64,000 nt of DNA from Gracilaria gracilis (lineage: Eukaryota > Rhodophyta > Florideophyceae > Gracilariales > Gracilariaceae). Shown piece after piece: positions 1 to 10,125 of the stretch. Position 1 is the first letter of the stretch, and each line of letters opens with the position of its first letter. A program made the translations under genes and the position numbers. The stretch covers positions 186,001 to 250,000 of the forward strand of contig JARGSG010000027.1 in assembly GCA_030374805.1 (NCBI GenBank), written 5' to 3'. The notes under the pieces are model-generated. The model saw nothing but the letters and a program-made list of their open reading frames with translations. It was not told the origin of the DNA and ran no database searches.

Positions 1-2
1 CT

Positions 3-851
3 CGCGATACGGCTGCTCATGTCGCCGCCATGATCCAAGCTGGCTGGAACGTGATCCTCACGCATGGTAATGGTCCGCAGGTGGGCTTCAACATGCGCCG
101 TTCTGAGTTGGCGGCCCATGAGCTACATCCTGTGCCACTGGACTACTGCGACGCCGACACACAGGGCACCATTGGCTACATGTTCCAACGTGCCATGCGC
201 AACGAGTTCAAACATCGTGGCATGGACAAAGTAGTTGCCACAGTGGTAACGTTGGTGCGTGTCTGCGCGGATGATCCCGCCTTTCAGAATCCTACCAAGC
301 CCATCGGCTCCTTTCTGGATAAGAAGACTGCCCAAGAACACAGAAAAGAGGGCAAGATCATAGTTGAAGATGCAGGTCGTGGTTGGCGTCGGGTGGTGCC
401 CTCCCCTTTACCTGTAGAGATAATCGAAGCGAAAGCCATAAAAACCTTAATCAAAGCAGGTGCGGTAGTCATCGCTACTGGAGGGGGAGGCATCCCAGTT
501 GTAGAGAACGAAGTAGGTGACCTGGTCGGCATTGAAGCGGTCATCGACAAGGACTTAACGTCCGCGTTGCTGGCGAATGTCATGGGTGTGGACTTGCTGC
601 TGGTCTGCACCGCCGTGGAAAAGGTTGCCCTCAATTTCAACACACCTGATGAGCTGTGGCTCGATAAGATGACCGTCGCGGAGGCCAAGAAATACGTAAA
701 GGAAGGACACTTTGCCCCGGGGAGCATGAAGCCCAAAATCGAGGCTTGCATCAAGTTCCTCGAGAACGGCGGTAAGCAGGTTCTAATTACCGATCCGAAG
801 AATATACCCCGGGCGCTTAGAGGCCAAACCGGGACTTTGATCGTACCTTAA
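3..851 (+). CDS. Carbamate kinase, 5' end cut by the window
   Basis: Carbamate kinase transfers phosphate between carbamoyl phosphate and ADP, making ATP, carbamate (ammonia and CO2). The frame is open from the first bases of the window, so the true start lies upstream; the in-frame ATG at 30 is internal. Visible family motifs are THGNGPQVG near the start, the GYM-Q segment, the ATGGGG-IPV loop, the IDKD-TSALLA stretch and the C-terminal GSMKPKIEA and GT-IVP motifs. About 283 residues are present against roughly 310 in the family, so only about 30-40 residues are missing. The enzyme is common in bacteria and some protists and less usual in algae. It sits next to intron-bearing eukaryotic genes, so it looks like a nuclear gene. 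No targeting sequence can be judged without the N terminus. Confidence 0.93.
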   Translation, partial: RDTAAHVAAMIQAGWNVILTHGNGPQVGFNMRRSELAAHELHPVPLDYCDADTQGTIGYMFQRAMRNEFKHRGMDKVVATVVTLVRVCADDPAFQNPTKPIGSFLDKKTAQEHRKEGKIIVEDAGRGWRRVVPSPLPVEIIEAKAIKTLIKAGAVVIATGGGGIPVVENEVGDLVGIEAVIDKDLTSALLANVMGVDLLLVCTAVEKVALNFNTPDELWLDKMTVAEAKKYVKEGHFAPGSMKPKIEACIKFLENGGKQVLITDPKNIPRALRGQTGTLIVP

Positions 852-1898
852 GTTTGTGAAAGGGCTTCTCAAGCGAAGAAGGTCTTGGGTATCGTCCTGA
901 CGCCCCGTACCATAGTAGATTATAACAGATGTACGAAAACCACAGCAGTCCTGAGCATAGCTTCCAGAGTGACTCACCTCGTTGCTAGGATCGTAAACCT
1001 TTATGAGTAACAAGCTCAGCACGATTTAAGCAGCTGCGCCTCGCTGCAGTACAAAGAGGTTCAGTTGCCACTGAAGAAACCAATTCAGTTGACATAAGAA
1101 GTAAACTGAGACCTTAGGCATGTATATCGTGCAATACGCACAAAGCCTACTGAATCCAATAGCAAGACATTGCGGTGTGCTACATTGCTTTTGAAGGTTT
1201 CCCGCGGGGCTTCGATAAGCACATGAGAATCAGTGAAGAACTGAGGCGCAACACTGATATGATCCTTTGATTGCATTCAACCTTCTTCGACGGTAGTAAA
1301 GCAGCAAATGCTTCAAAGGGAGAGACATCTGTGCTGAACGCACTTGGAGCACATGCAGCAGAGCCCACTCAATAAATACGTTGCGTGAAGGATAGTGAGA
1401 AACCCCTGGTTTTACATGGTTTGGGTTGCCAAGGGGGGAAAACCACGAAGGTTTGTCAAATCGGATGCGGACAATAGATACGCATTGCGGACCACGCAAT
1501 GCAGGGGGCATGCGGGACATGTTGAAGTCAATTAGAGCTTTTTCGAACAGATGAGCTCGCAATTTTGAGTGCATCGCGCTGCAAGTCTCGAAGAGACCCC
1601 ATTCGACGTTGCCCATCTGCGTGGTGTTTGCTGAGATTCTTCTCGGGAGCACACTTAGTTCTCGAGATTTCACCGGTTTCCTGAAAGACAGGGAGAGCGT
1701 CGATTACTGTTCTGGAAAGCGCAAAAGATAGAAAACTCGTCCCTGCAACGATAGTCGTTCAGAAACTTCACAACATTGCGTTCGAAGTGAATTCGTAGAT
1801 ATTCCGTGCTTCTACCCGATTGCCTTTGGCAAATAGGAAGCAGCTGTGTTCCGCCCAGGTTCATACTAATCTGCCATCGAATATCTATTGACGCAAAA
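852..1898. other. Intergenic stretch, no gene recognised
   Basis: Several short frames occur on the minus strand, the longest about 147 codons (1230-1673), but none resembles a known family and their composition looks random. I see no tRNA-like B box or clear repeat. The last part presumably carries the promoter of the gene starting at 1899. Confidence 0.5.
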
Positions 1899-2568
1899 AT
1901 GTTACCAACCTTCGTCCCAGTGGTACCTTCAAGATCTTCCGTTAATTTAGTTCCGAAGAACTTGAAGTCAATATGTCCCCCGGGAACCTGCTCTATTTCA
2001 AGACCTATTAACCGAATCAGTCGTCATATTGTAAGGCGAGGAACTGTTTCAATGGAAAACGATAACCGTTCGTCGGGAAATGATGTGCCTCAAACTTCGG
2101 AAAGAAGCCCGCTGTCTTACCTCAATGCATGGTTCAAGAACGCCATGTCCAAGCGTAAGAACCTCAAAGCCAACGTACTTCGCAACTATGGAATAGCTGC
2201 GTTTATATCTTATGGCTTCTTCGATGCACTTACTTATTCTATCAGCTTTCTGATTAGCTTACAGGCATACCTCGCTGCGGGGAAGATACTTACATGGAAA
2301 ACACTACCACAGGTACGGCTTTCTTTTCTGAAGAACTACAGGTTCTTATTGTTATCATGGAATGCCACATTTCTTCAGTTTTCTTACCTTTTCCCGTATT
2401 CCTTAGGTTCTCGCTGTCATGTGGGGTATTAACAATTTCAGCCGCCCGTTTCGCATAGCCGGCGCGCTTGCTCTTGCTCCCGCCGTTGATCGCCGTATTG
2501 TGAAACCTTTGCGGAACTTTATCCATCGTCTTAGCGCAAGAAAGCCACCGTCGGAAGAGAAGCAGTGA
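1899..2568 (+). CDS. Two-exon plastid-type integral membrane protein, 191 residues
   Basis: Exon 1 is 1899-2312 and exon 2 is 2407-2568; the 94-bp intron (2313-2406) starts GTACGG and ends CCTTAG after a pyrimidine-rich run, and both splice sites fall between codons. The protein has a Ser/Arg-rich, acid-poor first 50 residues that looks like a plastid transit peptide. A conserved core from about residue 88 follows, with a membrane segment around NYGIAAFISYGFFDALTYSI and a second around VLAVMWGINNFSRPFRIAGA, and a basic tail. I recall similar uncharacterised chloroplast proteins in plants and algae, but I cannot name a function. The ATG at 1899 was chosen because it is the first ATG of the open frame and gives a sensible targeting sequence. 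The splice is strongly supported because it joins two parts of one conserved-looking core. Confidence 0.78.
2313..2406 (+). other. Spliceosomal intron in the plastid membrane protein gene
   Basis: GT-AG intron of 94 bp, phase 0. The 3' half is pyrimidine-rich (TTTCTTCAGTTTTCTTACC). Reading through it stays open for a while but loses the conserved second membrane segment, which supports splicing. Confidence 0.75.
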
Positions 2569-3241
2569 CGGTCGGCAGAAAGATTTCAACAATGGTATGA
2601 TCCTCTGGAGCTTGCAGGCATGTTGGTGAAGTTTTGTTTCCACCAACAACCTTGTAAAGTTTACCCTTGGTATCACGGTGGAGGAAGCGCCGTGAAAGCA
2701 AAGGCTTTGGTCCAAGTTTGTCTTCTTGGTGCAGTTTAGAATTTAACTTCCAGTTTCATTTGGTGGCAGCCGGAAATGAATTTGACTTCAATTGTCGGTG
2801 TCTGTCTTGAATCCCGGCGTGATTGCATTTCTTGTCCTGTATTGCGCGGACCGTAATGCAGTTCTTATGAAGGCATTCTCGTGCAACCGGTTTCCACTCC
2901 AGTCCTGACGAAGAATGTATGCATTACGGTCTTAATAATCAAGTATTCAAATAGGTCTCATACCAAGGTAAGCCATTGAAACCCCTGTGCTACCTGTTTA
3001 GCTAAGGAAACACGAGCTTCACGCCAACTGCTTTTCTCTCGCGGTAGCCATAATCTGCTCTAGAGTATAGGTCGAACAGTCCATCTCTAGACGCCTGTGG
3101 GTAAGGGAGCTGCCTCGTTATTATCGATGATACTTTAGTGGATGAAACATCTTCATCTTCCAGAACCAATTTGTCCTCTATTGTGTACCCGAAACGCCCA
3201 ACCTCCCCGACACCGAGCCATATCGCTGTTCTCTTCGGTAG
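2569..3241. other. Intergenic stretch upstream of the P-type ATPase
   Basis: No convincing reading frame, RNA gene or repeat seen on either strand. It contains the 3' end of the preceding gene and the presumed promoter of the ATPase; no clear TATA box. Confidence 0.5.
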
Positions 3242-6200
3242 ATGGCTTCCAGTCTTACGAAACATGATGCAGTGAACGACATGGAAGCTACGGAACGAAT
3301 TCCTCGATCGCATCAAGCCACACAAGCAAAAGGCAACTCTAGCAACTTCGCTTCAGCCATATGGCAACATAGAAAGAGTTCCGACGACGTCCTTGTTCAT
3401 CTTGGAACAAGTGGAGGTCTCGGTTTGACTTCAATGGAAGCTGGGTTGAGACTTCAGAAGTATGGATCAAACACACTTAGTCCCCCTCCTCAGAAACCGT
3501 TATGGAGGAAGGTATTGAATCATTTCACCGATTTTTTCTCACTTATGTTGCAGGTTGCCGCCATATTGTGTTTCATTGCGTACGTTACTGAGCCCGATGA
3601 ACCTATGCATCTCTATCTGGGCGTGCTTTTGTACTCTGTTGTCATTGCTACATCCCTCTTCTCGTTTCTCCAACAGTACAAGTCAGATCAAACATTACGC
3701 GAGTTTCAACACTTGTTACCTCCCAAGGCTACAGTTTTGCGTGACAATGGGGATACATACATCATAAACGCGTCAGAACTTGTCGTGGGTGACTTGATTC
3801 AGCTTCGACTTGGAGACAAGATCCCAGCGGATATTCGCCTACTTCATAGCAATAGATTCACTGTCGATAATTCGTCTTTGACGGGAGAAAGTGAACCTAT
3901 TGAACTCGACTCTGAAGTATGCTTCTCTCATCCTTTGGAAGCATCGAACCTTGCATTTTTTGGTTGTCTTGCTGTTGAGGGTTCATGTGATGGCGTTGTT
4001 ATAGCAACCGGCGACAACACCATTTTCGGGCAAATTGCCAAGTTGATGGCAGTATGTGAAGCAGAAAAAGGTCCGACAACACTTCAGGGAGACATTAACC
4101 ACTTTGTTATTAATATATCAGTATTCGCAGTTCTAGTGGGCATTCTTTTCTTCGTGGTTGGGCTTCTTCAAGGAACGAAACTTATTCACAACATTGTTTA
4201 TAGTATCGGTATCATCGTGAGCAATATTCCCGAAGGACTCATCGCTACTGTCACTGTGTCTTTAACAGCTTCTGCGAGGCGCATGGCTCGCAAGAATGTT
4301 CTTGTAAAGCAACTTGACGCCGTCGAATCCCTAGGATCGACTACGGTCATATGCTCGGACAAGACTGGGACTCTAACTCAAAACCGGATGACTGTCGCTC
4401 ACATTGTTTGCGGAGGTCGTGTAGAGGAGGTGTCTTTGAACTGGAAATCCCCCAATCAAAGAGGCTTAGATATGGACGACCGAGAAGATGGGGTTTTGAA
4501 ATGCTTGGAATGTCTTGTATATGGTGCATCCGTGTGCTCCGTAGCAGTATATGACCGCACTGCCATGGCCTTGAATCCGGATGCAGAAATCGAATCGCGG
4601 AAGGTCTACGGTGATGCATCAGAAGCAGGAATCTTTCGGTTTACTGAGACAATCCATGATGTTGAAGGGTTTCGGAGAAACAACCCTTTAGTAGCTACGA
4701 TCCCCTTCAGTTCTAAGAGGAAGTATATGGTTACTGTTCACAAATGCCCTGATTCAGAGCACACTCTCCGTGTCGTAATGAAAGGTGCCCCAGAGAAGAT
4801 TTTAGCAAGATGCAAAAACATTCTGAGTGCGGATGGTGTTCGCGAATTAACACAGCGAGATATGATGCTCATTGGAAAGCAAGTGAACTATCTTGCTGGA
4901 AGGGGAGAAAGGGTAATTGCATACGCAGAGATGCAGCTGTCACCTCAGAAGTCTGTGCTCATCTTGTCGCAACAGAACTCAGCTCCGGATTTGGATGCAA
5001 TACCCACAAATAATATGTGCTTTGTAGGTTTGATATCCATGATCGATCCTCCTCGTTTTGCAGTTCCGTTCGCTGTCCAAACGTGCAAGAATGCTGGAAT
5101 CAGAGTTATTATGGTTACTGGTGATCATCCGGACACGGCACGATCAATAGCGCAACAAGTTGGAATAATCACACGTGAGGTTGCGGGTGACAACGAATCG
5201 ACAGCGAAAGCGGATGATGCAGTCGTTGTCACTGGTTCAGATTTGGAAGAGTTTGACGCCAGCCACTGGATTGAAACCCTTCGCCACCCAGAAGTTGTGT
5301 TTGCTCGGACTTCACCGCAACAGAAGCTTGAGATAGTGAGCAATCTGCAAAAGATGGGCGAGGTCGTTACTGTCACTGGAGATGGTTGCAACGATGCACC
5401 CGCTCTACGGCAGGCGAACACTGGCGTTGCCATGGGCATCTCCGGTTCAGATGTGTCGCGAGAAGCTGCTAATATTGTTATTCTGGACGACAATTTCTCC
5501 TCTATTGTGCAGGGTGTGGAAGAAGGACGGCTAATTTTTGATAACTTGAAGAAGAGCATAGCGTATACATTGACGAGCAATGTTCCGCAGCTTATCCCCT
5601 TTCTGGCATTTATAATGCTAAAGATCCCTCTTCCACTGACAACGATATTAATTCTGTGCGTCGATCTCGGAACAGATATCTTCCCTGCAATTGCATTGGC
5701 ATATGAAAAGCCAGAAAGCGACATCATGCGAAGGCCTCCAAGAGATGCAGCACGTGAACGGTTGTTGAATCCTCGACTGGTGTCGTTCTCCACACTTCAA
5801 CTTGGTATCATGCAGACGGTTGCAGGTTTCTTCGCTTACTACTTTGTCATGGCTGATTACGGACTGTCTCCGAGGAGCTTAACGTTTCTGGATGCTGGGC
5901 TACACTTTGGATCAGAAAGAGCATCAAACCAGAGATGGATGTTTTCTATCCAGGAACACGGAAAGGGACTGGCCTATGATGCAGTCTGGTTTGTGAGAGA
6001 GAATGCAAAGTTTGGCAAGTACTTCGAATCCCGACAGATTGGATTTATACAGCAAGGAGAAGATGTTTACAATCGATTACAAGTCTCTACAAGGCTGAAT
6101 GCTGTAGGTCATCAAGCTCAATTCAACAATATGTTGAAGATCGTAGGCCATGAAATGAAGAAGCCACCGTGCCGGGCTTTCACGTGCAATCTGAACAATA

Positions 6201-6754
6201 ATCCTAATCTCGAGATAGACAACAACTTCGCGTGTTTCGAACCCTCTCAAAACAAGGGGCCTGTGACATTAGTTAAGGCTTCTAAGATCTATTTCAACTC
6301 TAGAGTCAAAGAGGGACGCGGTCTTACCCAAGGTTGTTTCGATTTATGGACTCCAAGGAGAGAAAGAGAAGTATTACTTCGTGCCCAAACAGCTTTCTTC
6401 GTGGCAATCGTCGTTGCCCAAATTTTCACAGTTCTTGTATGCAAGACCAGGATTCTAAGTCTCGTTGAGCAGGGAATCACCAATTCTGCGCTTGTATTAG
6501 CACTCGCAATTGAAATTGCGCTTTCCTTAATGTTAGTCAACGTTCCCATCTTCCGACTTGGCTTAGATGTTCGTCCGTTGCGTTGGTTTCACTGGCTGAT
6601 AAGTGTGCCGTTTGGAGTATTCATACTGTGTTACGACGAGTGCCGCAAATGGTTCATTCGGAGACATATTCAAAATGAGAGCGGGGTTACAGTACCAGGT
6701 CGAGGATGGAAAGATAATGCAGCAAAATGGGTGCACGACTTCACTTTGTGGTGA
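3242..6754 (+). CDS. P-type cation ATPase, type IIC (Na/K-ATPase alpha-like)
   Basis: Membrane pump of 1170 residues in one exon. Motifs in order: TGES actuator loop near 218, NIPEGL in M4, the phosphorylation site DKTGT with Asp373, KGAPE nucleotide-binding motif, TGD and GDGCNDAPAL hinge. M5 reads YTLTSNVPQ and M6 CVDLGTDIFPA. This pattern is Na/K-ATPase alpha-like, and similar pumps are known in red algae. Three differences from animal pumps stand out: the M5 glutamate (pig Glu779) is Gln783; the M8 aspartate of sodium site III (pig Asp926) is Thr1063; and the M7-M8 loop is about 170 residues rather than about 45. That loop is where animal pumps bind the beta subunit, so partner binding is probably different. 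Likely plasma membrane Na+ or K+ transport; the exact ion is inference. The C terminus lacks the animal KETYY ending. Confidence 0.95.
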   Translation: MASSLTKHDAVNDMEATERIPRSHQATQAKGNSSNFASAIWQHRKSSDDVLVHLGTSGGLGLTSMEAGLRLQKYGSNTLSPPPQKPLWRKVLNHFTDFFSLMLQVAAILCFIAYVTEPDEPMHLYLGVLLYSVVIATSLFSFLQQYKSDQTLREFQHLLPPKATVLRDNGDTYIINASELVVGDLIQLRLGDKIPADIRLLHSNRFTVDNSSLTGESEPIELDSEVCFSHPLEASNLAFFGCLAVEGSCDGVVIATGDNTIFGQIAKLMAVCEAEKGPTTLQGDINHFVINISVFAVLVGILFFVVGLLQGTKLIHNIVYSIGIIVSNIPEGLIATVTVSLTASARRMARKNVLVKQLDAVESLGSTTVICSDKTGTLTQNRMTVAHIVCGGRVEEVSLNWKSPNQRGLDMDDREDGVLKCLECLVYGASVCSVAVYDRTAMALNPDAEIESRKVYGDASEAGIFRFTETIHDVEGFRRNNPLVATIPFSSKRKYMVTVHKCPDSEHTLRVVMKGAPEKILARCKNILSADGVRELTQRDMMLIGKQVNYLAGRGERVIAYAEMQLSPQKSVLILSQQNSAPDLDAIPTNNMCFVGLISMIDPPRFAVPFAVQTCKNAGIRVIMVTGDHPDTARSIAQQVGIITREVAGDNESTAKADDAVVVTGSDLEEFDASHWIETLRHPEVVFARTSPQQKLEIVSNLQKMGEVVTVTGDGCNDAPALRQANTGVAMGISGSDVSREAANIVILDDNFSSIVQGVEEGRLIFDNLKKSIAYTLTSNVPQLIPFLAFIMLKIPLPLTTILILCVDLGTDIFPAIALAYEKPESDIMRRPPRDAARERLLNPRLVSFSTLQLGIMQTVAGFFAYYFVMADYGLSPRSLTFLDAGLHFGSERASNQRWMFSIQEHGKGLAYDAVWFVRENAKFGKYFESRQIGFIQQGEDVYNRLQVSTRLNAVGHQAQFNNMLKIVGHEMKKPPCRAFTCNLNNNPNLEIDNNFACFEPSQNKGPVTLVKASKIYFNSRVKEGRGLTQGCFDLWTPRREREVLLRAQTAFFVAIVVAQIFTVLVCKTRILSLVEQGITNSALVLALAIEIALSLMLVNVPIFRLGLDVRPLRWFHWLISVPFGVFILCYDECRKWFIRRHIQNESGVTVPGRGWKDNAAKWVHDFTLW

Positions 6755-7346
6755 TACAAGACGTTAACCTTATGCAACACAGTAAATATAGTTAACTTGA
6801 TGAAAGATGGCAAGCCCATCTCCTGAAGGGACTCCGAGAACAACGTTCGAAATAGCTCGCCACAGACCTGATTAGGGTCGGGATGTAGCAAGCTCTTCTA
6901 AACATTGCGGCGACAATCATGGAGATTCGATTTACGCAGTATAGCTTGCAATATTTCTGACTCCGAAGCACGCTCTTCTTCAAGACGCCGGGGTGGTTCC
7001 GACGTGACGAAATCCAAAGATCTACTCTCTCGATTACTTGTTGGTTGCTAAGATTATGAAGTCAAAGCTGCTGCGCTGACCTCAGACTGGTCTGATCGTG
7101 CTGTTCTCCAATTGCGTTTTCCGTGTTTCCGTGCTGCCGTGTTTAGATATTTGGGAGTATGAAATGAAAAGCAGAATCGACTGAGTATGCTTGAGGGCTG
7201 TTTTGCCCAATCTTCCCATAGATCATCTTCCGCAAGGACTTGCTAATTTGCTCTTGAAAGTAAACCTTGGAAAGATACGACTTGATCCAGAAAATGAGTT
7301 TCCTCTCTCGGTTATTAGGAACTACACTTGCGAAAGAATCTGCCAC
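6755..7346. other. Intergenic stretch between convergent genes
   Basis: Lies between the 3' ends of the ATPase and the Thp3-like gene. Only short random frames are visible; no RNA gene or repeat recognised. Confidence 0.5.
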
Positions 7347-9464
7347 TCACTTCATAAGATCAACAGAGTCCGTCCCAGCGTGAGTGATAAGCTTTGCGGA
7401 GGTCTTTGGGCGACGGACCCCTTGACCTTTTGTGGCGGTGAAGTCCACTACTATAGCATTGAGCGCTTCCTGCCCATCAACACTACCATTTTTGACAACT
7501 TTGACATTGGCGTTAAGTAGGAAAGAGAGAGCTTCATAAATCCGTCGTCGTCCCGACATGATCTGAAGTGACTTAAGCTGTACCACTATCTGTTCGTCAT
7601 CAGAGGAGAGGAAATCCATTAGATTGACGGTGTCCTCGTATCCATCGTTCTTTGAGCTCGAAACCCATCCCAGAAGGCCCAGAACGTATACTGCAGGAAT
7701 GTAAGCCTTTGGAACGGAACCATACGCTGTTGCCATGGCGGACAACGCATGAATTCGCATTCGATCGTATAGGTGGACAAATAAGTAGGAAAGCATGGTG
7801 TTCTTGGGAGGATTACAACAGATCTTGAAAAACTTGTAGTAGTTGCCTGTTATGACCAAATCTCGGACCTGCAGTGCTGTTCGAGTCGCAGTTCTATTTC
7901 TCTCAGCCGAAGACAACTTTGAAAGCATCTTTGCCTGTTCCCATTCCCGAGCTCGAACAATAATGTTATAAACAATTCTATAGGCCAAGAACTCATCTTG
8001 GATATGGTGGTTGACTTCGATTTTGTCGAAGAGTTCTTGCAGTTGCGCCACACAAGTGTTAAATTCGCCCAAGTCATTGTTTGCCAACGCAATTCGTGCA
8101 TGAGTTTGATAAACGTCGACCACGTCCGAGCTTGAAACATGCTGCACTCTGTAGTCTTGGCGGACGGCCTTAATTTGACGACAAACCCAGTCATAGTCTT
8201 GCAAGGAACTTTGCCAAGAAGCTTTGATGTGAGCGAGGGCTTTGACCAGCACACCTGGGGGACGAACCTCCTCCGGCTTTGGCGCAGATGTTAAGCGCAG
8301 GTATTCCTTTTCGACATTCTGCGAAGTTCCTACAATTGGTTCAAAACGAGATTCATCATCTGGGTCAGAAACGGAATGGATATGATTCAGGGAATTGTGA
8401 GTGGTTTCACGAATTCGGAAGTCTCTGTCGTGAAGCAAACCGACTGTGGGATTCTGGACTCTACAAGCATTCCATATCGCTTTAGCTGCGGGAGAAAAGG
8501 GAAGGTACGAGGCATAGCGATCTCCGGAAAGCGCGGAGGGAAGTGTAGGGGAAGGTTTTGGACGCGGTGGCAAGGGTTGTGAGCGCGAAGATTGTAAGAC
8601 GACAGGACCACGTGAAGCTTGTTTTTTGACGATCTCGTCATAGGATTGCTTCGTACGCTTCTTGGAATGGTCGTTATAGTTCCAATAACGGTCGCCTTGC
8701 TGCGCACGCTTTCTTCCACGCGTTAATGGATATGCTTTGCGAGCGAACGGCGGCGCTGCTCTTAAGGGATCGCTGTCGAAAGTAGAATTATGTGAAGAAG
8801 GAACAAACGGTTGACGATTGGAATAGCCATTTACGTGAGGTAGATGGGGATACCCATTGTGATTTCGACTATGAAACTGGTCGTATCTAGGTCGAGAACT
8901 CGGGTCGTAGTGAGTAGCCCCGGACGCCACTCTTCCATACGCATCAGTATTCTTCAGCGAAGGGGAGTAAGGGTGGGAAGAGTTGGGAGAGTAAGACAAC
9001 TGGGAAACCGGGGGGTAAAGCGGAGCTGAGCTAAGAGGTGGTGAAAGAGAATGGAAAGGCTGAGACGAGCTAGTAGGAGGCGGAGGAGGAGGAGGTGGTG
9101 GTGGTGGTGGAGGCGGAAACCTATGCGGCGGGGGCGGCGGGGGCGGTGGTGGTAGAGGGGGTTGTGAAGGGGGAACAACCTGGTTCGGTGCGTAGGAAGG
9201 CGGCAGACATGCTTGAGACGCTTGGTATCGAGCAATCTCATCAGGGGAAGCGGTTCCCGTCTGTAGACGAGTTGCCTGGTCCATGCGATCTACCCATATC
9301 TGTAGTCTTGGATCGACTGCATTCCGTACGAACATACGTCCATTCGCATCCCACTTTTGCCACAGCCATCGCGTCTCCTTTGTAGACACATTGGTAAGGA
9401 AAACACGCCCGGAGGTGTGTGTGTGTGTTTCCCAATCTCCTTCGACATCAGGCAGACGTACCAT
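7347..9464 (-). CDS. WW-like domain plus Sac3/GANP domain protein (Thp3/LENG8-like)
   Basis: A 705-residue protein starting at the ATG at 9464; the frame is open further upstream but without an earlier ATG. Residues 8-35 form a WW-like module (DWETHTHTSG, then TKETRW). A long proline-rich and low-complexity region follows, with polyproline runs around residues 95-140 and Ser/Tyr/Pro/Arg-rich sequence to about 400. The C-terminal third carries the Sac3/GANP helical domain, recognisable by EKEYLRLTSAP, then QIKAVRQDYRVQ and VYQTHARIALANNDLGEFN. Proteins of this type (yeast Thp3, animal LENG8) pair with a PCI-domain partner and act in nuclear mRNA processing and export coupled to transcription. 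The proline-rich part may bind WW or SH3 partners; that is inference. The gene is divergent from UMP synthase. Confidence 0.88.
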   Translation of the reverse strand: MVRLPDVEGDWETHTHTSGRVFLTNVSTKETRWLWQKWDANGRMFVRNAVDPRLQIWVDRMDQATRLQTGTASPDEIARYQASQACLPPSYAPNQVVPPSQPPLPPPPPPPPPHRFPPPPPPPPPPPPPPTSSSQPFHSLSPPLSSAPLYPPVSQLSYSPNSSHPYSPSLKNTDAYGRVASGATHYDPSSRPRYDQFHSRNHNGYPHLPHVNGYSNRQPFVPSSHNSTFDSDPLRAAPPFARKAYPLTRGRKRAQQGDRYWNYNDHSKKRTKQSYDEIVKKQASRGPVVLQSSRSQPLPPRPKPSPTLPSALSGDRYASYLPFSPAAKAIWNACRVQNPTVGLLHDRDFRIRETTHNSLNHIHSVSDPDDESRFEPIVGTSQNVEKEYLRLTSAPKPEEVRPPGVLVKALAHIKASWQSSLQDYDWVCRQIKAVRQDYRVQHVSSSDVVDVYQTHARIALANNDLGEFNTCVAQLQELFDKIEVNHHIQDEFLAYRIVYNIIVRAREWEQAKMLSKLSSAERNRTATRTALQVRDLVITGNYYKFFKICCNPPKNTMLSYLFVHLYDRMRIHALSAMATAYGSVPKAYIPAVYVLGLLGWVSSSKNDGYEDTVNLMDFLSSDDEQIVVQLKSLQIMSGRRRIYEALSFLLNANVKVVKNGSVDGQEALNAIVVDFTATKGQGVRRPKTSAKLITHAGTDSVDLMK

Positions 9465-10125
9465 GGTAAAGACGAGGCGCAAACTCTTTCCGTGCGGACT
9501 ATCTCCGCAAGAGTCCAGGCAAAGCCTCTTTCTCAGAAGTTGAGTGAAAGCCGGAAAGGCGAGAATGCAGCACTTCGCGCGAAATCTTTCGCACTCGCGT
9601 AACGGTGTAGGTATTTGACCCTTGTCGTGGCTCTGGCAGTAAAGACTCCTCCTAAGAAACGGAGGTCGTACGGGCCGTTGCAACGTAGAGGTTCAGGGTA
9701 TCTATGGTGCGCAACGGGCGTTGGCGGTGTAACGAAAGATTAGGAATGGGAGGGACGGTGAAGGGACAGGCAGGTGACATGTAGTGAATGCATCTTGCCG
9801 CGGGCGAGGACTCACGAAATGTTACAGACGTGGGCAGCTCATCCTTTTGCAAGTGAATCACTTCGATTTGGAAATGTTTCCGAAATACTTAAAAACGTTC
9901 TGCTAAAAAGTTTATATCTCGCGCAAATACTATACAGCAACTGTAATTCTTAATTGATCCCCATCACGAACTACAGCGCCGGCGTGATCCACCCTCATCT
10001 CCGCCAGGAGCTAGCATCAAGTTGCTGAACTATAGTACCAACGTCTGTAAAGATACCAGAGAAGCGCTTGAAAGCACTCGTGAACAAGACCCTGATTCTG
10101 TGGAAAGGTTGAAGTGAAGTCTCAG
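9465..10125. promoter_or_regulatory. Divergent intergenic region between Thp3-like gene and UMP synthase
   Basis: About 660 bp separate two divergent start codons, so it must hold both promoters. No clear TATA box is seen; AT-rich sequence lies around 9890-9950. A GTGTGTGTGTGT run lies just inside the Thp3-like coding region near 9417. Short frames here look random. Confidence 0.45.
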
